From NCBI GenBank assembly GCA_910588295.1, contig CAJUQO010000006.1, positions 21,054 to 85,053 of the forward strand: DNA of 64,000 nucleotides, in the 5' to 3' direction. A model generated the notes under the pieces. The model was not told the origin of the DNA. It ran no database searches and saw only the letters and a list, made by a program, of their open reading frames with translations. Made by a program: the position numbers and the translations under genes. Positions 59,685 to 64,000 of the stretch are shown here, piece by piece. This DNA comes from an uncultured Lachnospiraceae bacterium. Its GTDB lineage: Bacteria > Bacillota > Clostridia > Lachnospirales > Lachnospiraceae. Each line of letters opens with the position of its first letter. The stretch's first letter is position 1.

Positions 59685-59822
59685 TTTCTTTCATATTCGG
59701 CCATGCCAGTGGCCTGTAAGGAAAGAATAGTGGGAAGATGGATAAAACAACAACGAGGGATACATCAGTGGGAAAAAGGATTTGCGCCGGCGCAAATGAA
59801 TGGAGTAGTAGGGAGGAGGTGA
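59685..59822. repeat. Leader repeat 6 of the cassette array
   Basis: This copy is nearly identical to repeat 1 over about 138 bp: hairpin at 59699-59714 (GGCCA-TGCCAG-TGGCC), the perfect ATTTGCGCCGGCGCAAAT palindrome, and MNGVVGRR-stop. The near identity of copies 1 and 6, over 3.3 kb apart and flanking other copies, points to recent recombination or gene conversion. Confidence 0.88.
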
Positions 59823-59828
59823 GGAGAA

Positions 59829-60032
59829 ACGGGAGAAAAAATAAAGTGTTACAGATGCGGAAGTATGACGGATAAAGAAAAATGTTATTGCCAGGTATGC
59901 GGAGCGGAGCTCGAATATAACTGGATCGAAAAGCAGAACAGGGAAGTTTTCAATTGGCTGGTGATTGTTTTCGTGAGCATGGTTACGGCGTTGTTAACAA
60001 CCATTGGATACACAATGTCAGGACTGTTGTAG
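59829..60032 (+). CDS. Cassette pair 7, plus-strand gene: zinc-ribbon membrane protein with ACG start
   Basis: This 67-aa frame contains a zinc ribbon (KCYRCGS and CYCQVCGAELEY) and one transmembrane helix (WLVIVFVSMVTALLTTIGY). The ribosome site GGAGGTGAGGAGAA is followed by ACG (59829-59831) instead of ATG. The first in-frame ATG lies after the first Cys pair and would destroy the ribbon. It may use ACG or be silenced. It overlaps the convergent gene by 50 bases. Confidence 0.5.
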   Translation, partial: TGEKIKCYRCGSMTDKEKCYCQVCGAELEYNWIEKQNREVFNWLVIVFVSMVTALLTTIGYTMSGLL

Positions 60033-60330
60033 AGAAAGAAACAACTATAGGTGTGAGAATACTACGGAAAAGAAAGGACTTGATTTCTTCGGCGACAAAT
60101 TCGTGTGAGTGGAGCGCCAGTTCTGTCAGTACGACACCGAAATGCACTCCATTTAATGTAGCGATTATTAGGTAACCGTTTTTTTCAAGAAAACGAATGG
60201 TAGGAAAAACTTTTTCTATTGGGAGAGGATAATTTTCCTCAATAAAGTCGTAGGTAAATACTTCATCTTCGTAATCGGGCTGGGACTTCCTCAAAAATTT
60301 TAAGAGTCTTTTACTGTTTCTGTTGATCAT
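59983..60330 (-). CDS. Cassette pair 7, minus-strand gene: winged-helix-like protein with membrane helix
   Basis: This 115-aa protein has a winged-helix-like N-terminus (NSKRLLKFLRKSQPDYEDE, VFPTIRFLEKNGYLIIATLN) and a C-terminal membrane helix (ILTPIVVSFSTTVLTLCIQW). AAAGGAGGATC precedes the ATG. Its leader is not the array repeat: the promoter is an extended -10, TGGTATAAT (TATAAT at 60360-60365 on the minus strand). It closes the array. Confidence 0.7.
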   Translation of the reverse strand: MINRNSKRLLKFLRKSQPDYEDEVFTYDFIEENYPLPIEKVFPTIRFLEKNGYLIIATLNGVHFGVVLTELALHSHEFVAEEIKSFLFRSILTPIVVSFSTTVLTLCIQWLLTTP

Positions 60331-60394
60331 GGTTGATCCTCCTTTGTTTATTTTAGGGGATTATACCATAGTCACAGGAAAAAGGGAAGTTACA

Positions 60395-60535
60395 ATGAAA
60401 ACAACAATAAAGGCAATGGCTGTTGCGCTAATTTCGTATCTCACGCCGTTCTGTCGGATGCAGATGGATCTGGGAGACGTAGAAAAATGGGTGCAGATGG
60501 GAGAGGAGGAAAAAGATGCCAAGGGTACACCTTAA
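60395..60535 (+). CDS. Small protein with hydrophobic N-terminus
   Basis: This 46-aa protein (MKTTIKAMAVALISYLTPF, then MDLGDVEKWVQMGEEEKD) may be a small membrane or secreted peptide. The ribosome site is GGGAAG. Its end overlaps the next gene by 20 bases. Function is unknown. Confidence 0.5.
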   Translation: MKTTIKAMAVALISYLTPFCRMQMDLGDVEKWVQMGEEEKDAKGTP

Positions 60536-60755
60536 GAAAAAGGAGTATGTGGCAAAGGATTTGACTGCGTGTATTTCCGGGAAGATGTACACGCAGGGGA
60601 TTAAGCAGAAAGATATGGGGGAGTTGTTGGGGGTGACTCAGCAGGCATTTGGTAGAAAACTGAGGAAATGCCAGTTCTCTTATCTGGAGCTTTTGGAAGT
60701 TTTTAAAAAACTTGATTTTTCAGATGAGGAAATCCTGAGATATTCCAGGATCTAA
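60516..60755 (+). CDS. Phage-type small HTH protein
   Basis: This 79-aa protein has an HTH-like centre, GIKQKDMGELLGVTQQAFGRK, followed by FSYLELLEVFKKLDFSDEEI, matching small XRE-like proteins of Firmicutes prophages and ICEs. GAGAGGAGG precedes the ATG. It is the last gene before the composition change. Confidence 0.75.
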   Translation: MPRVHLKKKEYVAKDLTACISGKMYTQGIKQKDMGELLGVTQQAFGRKLRKCQFSYLELLEVFKKLDFSDEEILRYSRI

Positions 60756-60761
60756 ACAGTC

Positions 60762-60895
60762 ATCCGGGGCGCGCACATGGGGGCGGGCAGGGTAATAACC
60801 TCCTGGACATTATCCTGGTTCTATACAGATACATATCTCCCTTAGCATTGTTACTATTTTTCAGCCGCGCCCGTCCCCAGGTGTGTGCCCCGGAT
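60762..60895. repeat. Long imperfect inverted repeat at the composition border
   Basis: The 27-base arm ATCCGGGGCGCGCACATGGG-GGCGGGC (60762-60788) is complementary, with three mismatches, to 60869-60895. The 80-base spacer between them is A+T-rich. It separates the low-GC cassette region from the high-GC Rep region and is a candidate replication origin or element junction. Confidence 0.7.
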
Positions 60896-60910
60896 GGGAA
60901 AGGGGAAAAG

Positions 60911-61129
60911 ATGAAGAGACAGATTGAAATCACGGACAGGGAAGCGGGCATACTGGACAACGCGCTTACCTATATAGCAGCAGAGTACCATAACCGGGCG
61001 GAAAACCTGAGGAAAGCAGCGGCCATGGCGGCGTCCCCGGAATTCCGGTCGGACCTGGAGGGGATGGCGCATACCTGGGAGATGTGGGCCATGGATGCGG
61101 AGGGCCTGCAGGGGATCCTGTGGGTATGA
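60911..61129 (+). CDS. Small helical protein, unknown
   Basis: This 72-aa protein (MKRQIEITDREAGILDNALT, AAAMAASPEFRSDLEGMAHT) is predicted helical. GGGGAAAAG precedes the ATG. Genes of this sort accompany HUH Rep genes in gut Clostridia elements. Function is unknown. Confidence 0.6.
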   Translation: MKRQIEITDREAGILDNALTYIAAEYHNRAENLRKAAAMAASPEFRSDLEGMAHTWEMWAMDAEGLQGILWV

Positions 61130-61169
61130 GGGGGCCTGCCCTCCCGGAAGGGCAGGGCAGGCAGATACT

Positions 61170-61238
61170 GGCAGGATTGGCAATGCGGGCGTTTTCCTCC
61201 TGTTTGGCCCGCCGCGGGTTCGATCCCCGCACCTGCCA
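61170..61238 (+). tRNA. tRNA-like sequence, defective
   Basis: A T arm (GCGGG-TTCGATC-CCCGC) and an acceptor (GGCAGGA with ACCTGCC, one mismatch) are present, but only 37 bases lie between them. These form a single GCGGGC/GCCCGC stem with a 16-base loop and no D arm, so no anticodon can be assigned. It could be a tRNA-derived relic or a mimic. Confidence 0.4.
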
Positions 61239-61394
61239 TTGCGTCCCTTTACCCATTAGGGGGCGCTGCGGTTTCCCACGGGTAGTTCCCGCGCCATTAG
61301 ACGGTACGGACAAAAGAACCCGTGGTCCCCGCCGGGGGATACCCGGCGTATGGCAAAAGCCAGCCAGCCCCATATGCCGGGGGCTGGCAAAAAA

Positions 61395-61467
61395 GGGCCC
61401 TTAGCCCAGTTGGGAGGGCAGGCGTCCCATAGACGCCAAGGCGCCGGTTCAAACCCGGCAGGGCCCA
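61395..61467 (+). tRNA. Element-encoded tRNA with CAU anticodon (Met or Ile2 type), unusual C33
   Basis: All four stems pair perfectly: acceptor GGGCCCT/AGGGCCC, D stem GCCC/GGGC, anticodon stem GGCGT/ACGCC, and T arm GCCGG-TTCAAAC-CCGGC. Five variable-loop bases are present. The anticodon loop reads CCCATAG, giving CAT with C at position 33 instead of the nearly universal U. CCA is not encoded. CAU could be elongator Met or lysidine-modified Ile2; the GGCG-type stem resembles Ile2. Confidence 0.7.
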
Positions 61468-61550
61468 TTCCGGTACCAGGATACTCCCGGGGACGCCCGG
61501 GGGAAACAAAAGAAAGGGCAGCCGGGGCAGCCCGGCGGAAAGGGGATATT

Positions 61551-61817
61551 ATGATGGAGATCAAAACGGGGGCGGCCCATGCGGGCTGCCATGGTATTTT
61601 GGGAAGCCTGGATGACAGCGAGCTGGAGAGCCTCTATGTTTACCTGAAAGGGAATGAGGAGGCGCGGGAGAAGGCGCTCATTAAAGCCACACAGGAAGCG
61701 GAACGCCGGGAGGCACAGGGTGCGAGGATGGCGGCCTATTTCCGGGAATACCAGGAGAAACTTGCGAAGGTTAACCGCGATGTGGATGCGGTAACCGAGA
61801 AAATCGGGGAGATGTAA
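61551..61817 (+). CDS. Coiled-coil protein, unknown
   Basis: This 88-aa protein has a long charged helix (EEAREKALIKATQEAERREA, then FREYQEKLAKVNRDVDAVTE). AAAGGGGATATT precedes two possible ATG codons at 61551 and 61554. It is part of the Rep operon. Function is unknown. Confidence 0.6.
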   Translation: MMEIKTGAAHAGCHGILGSLDDSELESLYVYLKGNEEAREKALIKATQEAERREAQGARMAAYFREYQEKLAKVNRDVDAVTEKIGEM

Positions 61818-61833
61818 GGGGGGCAGGACGCAC

Positions 61834-62244
61834 ATGCTGGATAAAGAAGGGATCCTGGAGAAGATCCAGAGGAAAACCACCGAGTTCAAGGCCTGCTTCC
61901 GGACAGGCCGGTACAGGGAGGCCAAGAACGCCTATGATGAGCTGGTCATGGCGGCGAATTTTGTGGAGCTGGATGGGAAGTGGCGGGAGCGTATTTTCGG
62001 CTCCCGGGGGCAGGGCCCGCGGGAAGGCGGCCTGATCACGGAGTATGAGCAGCAGATGGCATATTATAAATGCTCTGTGGAAAAGAACATAAGCTGGGGC
62101 AACGTAACCTTTGAGGAGTTCCGCCAGGGCCTGCCTGCCGGTACCCTGGCAGGGAAAAGGCCGCAGTGCCTGCAGGAAGTAAAACCCTGCAATTACCCGG
62201 ACTGTAAAAGGGGACAGGGGGCTGCCTGCGGCAGCCTTTTTTAA
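61834..62244 (+). CDS. Protein of unknown function in the Rep operon
   Basis: This 136-aa protein (MLDKEGILEKIQRKTTEFKA, RYREAKNAYDELVMAANFVE, KCSVEKNISWGNVTFEEF) is soluble, with three cysteines at the end. AAGGGGGGC precedes the ATG. Its last six codons are encoded by the terminator hairpin at 62220-62242, so the C-terminus may not be constrained. Confidence 0.6.
   Translation: MLDKEGILEKIQRKTTEFKACFRTGRYREAKNAYDELVMAANFVELDGKWRERIFGSRGQGPREGGLITEYEQQMAYYKCSVEKNISWGNVTFEEFRQGLPAGTLAGKRPQCLQEVKPCNYPDCKRGQGAACGSLF
62220..62242 (+). terminator. Terminator at the end of the 61834 gene
   Basis: GGCTGCC and GGCAGCC form a perfect 7-bp stem with a 3-base loop, followed by six T, overlapping the stop codon. 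Two further small hairpins follow in 62245-62340, including GCCGGCAT/ATGCCGAC. Confidence 0.82.
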
Positions 62245-62462
62245 ACGGCGGGGAGCCCGCAGGCATTTTTTAAATGCAACGCTGCTAAAAGAGAAAAAAG
62301 CACATAAAAAAGCCGGCATCTGCAAATGCCGACAGGCCCATAAAAACTATGGTACGCCACCTGCATATATATTACCGCCATGGGCCTGGGAAGTCAAGGA
62401 AAAACGGGGTTTTTAGCCCCGTTTCCCCCTTGATAAAGATATTAAAGATAGGGACAGGGGAC

Positions 62463-63221
62463 ATGGTAAAGAGAAAAAAATACACGTTCCGTAAAGGGGA
62501 CATCATAGATGTGGAGGAGCACCACGACGGCCGTTACGGGGCCCCGGGGAAGGGACGGGCCAAAAAGGAAAAGCCGACGAAGGAGCAGGTGAAGGAGGTA
62601 AACCGGAGGGGAAAGACAAACCGGTGCCGGCAGCGCCTCCTCATGTATATTGGTTACGGGGACTGCTTTGCCACCCTGACCTACCGGCCGGAAGACCGCC
62701 CTGCCAGTATGAAAGCGGCGGTGAGGGATTTCGGGGGCATGATGGGGCGTGTCCGCAGGGAGTTTAAAAAAAGGGGCCGCGAAGCATATTGGTTCCGGAA
62801 TATAGAGCGGGGTACCAAAGGGGCATGGCACATCCACCTGGTGATCACGGAGACCGGGGAGACGGCCAGCATCCTGCAGAGGGCTTGGACAAAGGGCGGG
62901 ATCTGGTGCGTAGAGATCCGGAGGAGCAAGTTCTATGATGAAGATTTCAGCCGGCTGGCCAGCTACATGACCAAGGACCAATACACCGTGGGGGTGAAGT
63001 CCGACGGGAGCCCGGCAAAGCCCCGGATCCGGGAGGCCAGCTACAGCACCAGCCGGAACATGCCCCTGCCGGAACCCAAAGTAGACAGGCTGGTGCGCTG
63101 GAAGAAAGAGCCGAAGCCGAAGAAAGGCTACTACATGGCCGGGATGTATGAGGGCATCAACCCGGTGACAGGGTACAGATACAGGAGGTATACCATGATC
63201 CGGTTAAACAGGAGGGAGTAA
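62463..63221 (+). CDS. HUH-type rolling-circle replication initiator
   Basis: This 252-aa protein has the three HUH Rep motifs: CFATLTYRPEDR near residue 62, the metal-binding HUH motif AWHIHLVI near 120, and SYMTKDQY near 163 with the catalytic Tyr and a Lys. The N-terminus (KKYTFRKGDIIDVEEHHDGR) and C-terminus (GYYMAGMYEGINPVTGYRYR) are typical of Rep proteins carried by gut Clostridia mobile elements and related to filamentous-phage/plasmid Reps. It would nick an origin to start rolling-circle replication of the excised element. GGGGAC precedes the ATG. Confidence 0.85.
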   Translation: MVKRKKYTFRKGDIIDVEEHHDGRYGAPGKGRAKKEKPTKEQVKEVNRRGKTNRCRQRLLMYIGYGDCFATLTYRPEDRPASMKAAVRDFGGMMGRVRREFKKRGREAYWFRNIERGTKGAWHIHLVITETGETASILQRAWTKGGIWCVEIRRSKFYDEDFSRLASYMTKDQYTVGVKSDGSPAKPRIREASYSTSRNMPLPEPKVDRLVRWKKEPKPKKGYYMAGMYEGINPVTGYRYRRYTMIRLNRRE

Positions 63222-63223
63222 AG

Positions 63224-63694
63224 ATGGAGGCGAGGATCTACATAACCACGGACAGCCGTTTATCCAGAGAATCCGTGAAATGGTATGGTTACGTGCTGGA
63301 ATGTATACAGGAAGGCTGCCCCAGGACAAAAGAGGGTTTCGGGACGGTTACGGGCACCTACCATAAGGCCACGCTGGCCGCCCTGGCCGATGCGCTGCAG
63401 CGTTTCCTCTGTCCCTGTGAGATATGCGTGTGCACAGAAGACAGTTTCGTGCTGAATATGCTGGGGAGGAACCTGGCCGCCTGGGCAGGGAACGGGTTCC
63501 TCTCCGGCAGGGGGAAGCCTGTGGCAAACAAAGCGGAGTGGGAGCAGATATGGGAGGGATCCCGGAAGCACCTCCTGTTTGCAGAGCCCGGGCCCCATGC
63601 CTATGGGGGATGGATTCTGGGTGAGATCGGGAGAAGGAAACGGGAAAGCGGGGCATCCGGACGGGGAAAGCCGCGGGCCCGGAAAACAGCGTAA
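63224..63694 (+). CDS. RNase H-like fold protein
   Basis: This 156-aa protein has the strand pattern of RNase HI: YITTDSRLSRESVKWYGYVL, ATLAALADALQRFLCPCEIC, and CTEDSFVLNML, with later WAGNGFLSGRGKPVANKAEW. Only some catalytic acids are clear (TDS, ED), so activity is uncertain. It starts 2 bases after the Rep stop. Such genes regularly follow HUH Rep genes in related elements. Confidence 0.7.
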   Translation: MEARIYITTDSRLSRESVKWYGYVLECIQEGCPRTKEGFGTVTGTYHKATLAALADALQRFLCPCEICVCTEDSFVLNMLGRNLAAWAGNGFLSGRGKPVANKAEWEQIWEGSRKHLLFAEPGPHAYGGWILGEIGRRKRESGASGRGKPRARKTA

Positions 63695-63714
63695 AGGAAA
63701 CAGAAAGGAGCAGT

Positions 63715-64000
63715 ATGATGTATGAGAAATTTGGGGAGATGGACAGCTGTGGAGAGATCAACGTGCTGGCCGAAAACCTGTTTAACGAGGGGGATTATGA
63801 CAGTATAAAGGGCCTGGCAGGGGAGAACGGGATACCGGAGGACTATGTGGATATGTACCTTGCGGGGGACATCCCGTCCCTCTGTGACCCACTGGCAGCG
63901 GCGCTGGGGAAGATCGATGTGGAGGCCGGGGAACTGAAGCCCCAGGTAGAAGAATATGCAAAAGGTATGGAATATAGATTTTTAGTTGTTGATGGTAAGT
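63715..64000 (+). CDS. Element protein of unknown function (cut by window edge)
   Basis: The first 95 codons read MMYEKFGEMDSCGEINVLAE, then NEGDYDSIKGLAGENGIPED and LCDPLAAALGKIDVEAGEL. This acidic protein type is common in Clostridia ICEs downstream of Rep/RNase H-like genes. AAAGGAGC precedes the ATG. The rest lies outside the window. Confidence 0.65.
   Translation, partial: MMYEKFGEMDSCGEINVLAENLFNEGDYDSIKGLAGENGIPEDYVDMYLAGDIPSLCDPLAAALGKIDVEAGELKPQVEEYAKGMEYRFLVVDGK

Larger units (their letters stand above)
51428..64000. mobile_element. Integrated mobile element (integrase, S24 repressor, cassette arrays, HUH Rep); right end not in window
   Basis: The element begins at the 3' end of tRNA-Ser with a tyrosine integrase. 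A repressor/HTH switch, accessory toxin-antitoxin and cassette genes, an HUH-type Rep and typical plasmid-like small genes follow. No capsid, terminase, relaxase or type IV secretion genes are present in the visible part. It is best described as an integrative mobilizable element or phage satellite. The matching att copy of the tRNA end (T-arm and acceptor sequence) was not found before 64000, so the right boundary is unknown. Confidence 0.8.

Noticed and set aside
56354..59822. Integron or diversity-generating retroelement
   Set aside because: No integron integrase, attC-like site, reverse transcriptase or template repeat was found; the integrase at 51561 is a tRNA-type recombinase.
61262..61295. 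Third tRNA in the element
   Set aside because: GGCGC/GCGCC pairs, but there is no T-loop consensus and only about 35 bases, so it is just a hairpin.
51428..64000. CRISPR array
   Set aside because: The repeated leaders are long, few and separated by genes; no short regular repeat-spacer pattern exists anywhere in the window.

Overview
The window looks like chromosome of a gut-type Clostridia, most likely a Lachnospiraceae member. The evidence is the gene set: formate-THF ligase under a ZTP riboswitch, anaerobic NrdD/NrdG, SpoVG, the GlgC/GlgD pair, GatCAB, a DnaD/DnaI-type replication pair and DUF4250. Strong GGAGG ribosome sites and TTGACA/TATAAT promoters fit this. The first 51 kb is core chromosome of moderately high GC. 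About 51.4-64.0 kb is an integrated mobile element beside a tRNA-Ser gene, and its right end lies outside the window.

Core layout: fhs (minus, partial) with a ZTP riboswitch; an internally deleted MATE remnant; a hybrid histidine kinase; tyrS with a T-box; a MacA/MacB-type exporter whose adaptor carries a very large insert; a decaying cluster (zinc ribbon, Fic with His replaced, nonsense-broken membrane protein, XRE regulator with a G9 tract, orphan YafQ toxin); clpB; URO-D and VOC-like scraps; DUF4250; an AGCS symporter; glnA with an ANTAR regulator; dapF; gatCAB; nrdD behind NrdR-like boxes, and nrdG; a divergent prs with dnaI and dnaD on the minus strand; a cluster of perfect DnaA boxes; murC; glgCD; spoVG; an RNA m5C methyltransferase; a coiled-coil/3D-domain cell-wall protein; an IbrA/IbrB-like pair; ApbE/NusG-II/Gx-transporter; an S66 peptidase; a ParB-like/BMP fusion; a phosphoesterase; pepD.

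The mobile element starts with a minus-strand tyrosine integrase next to tRNA-Ser(CGA). An S24-type (LexA/CI-like) repressor at 54849-55568 faces a small HTH gene across a shared operator/promoter region. Behind the repressor lie a Uma2 gene, a RelE-type toxin-antitoxin pair, a small acidic gene and a PemK/MazF-type pair; copies of the repressor's last codons recur at the borders of these modules. On the other side, 55.9-60.3 kb holds seven tail-to-tail gene pairs. Within every pair the 3' ends overlap by 4 to 50 bp, and consecutive pairs are separated by six copies of a bidirectional leader repeat. Each leader contains a promoter and a 5' hairpin for the minus-strand gene (with compensatory base changes between copies) and ends in the same VERR-stop/Shine-Dalgarno block in front of the plus-strand gene. 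Two plus-strand genes have ACG where the others have ATG. This array is the best candidate for an undescribed system.

From 60.76 kb the composition jumps to high GC: an imperfect 27-bp inverted repeat, small genes, one good tRNA-like gene (CAU anticodon, C33) and one defective one, an HUH-type replication initiator, an RNase H-like protein and a truncated gene at the window edge. The element reads as an integrative mobilizable element or phage satellite: tyrosine integrase, S24 repressor, accessory cassettes and rolling-circle-type Rep. No structural phage genes or conjugation machinery are visible in this window.
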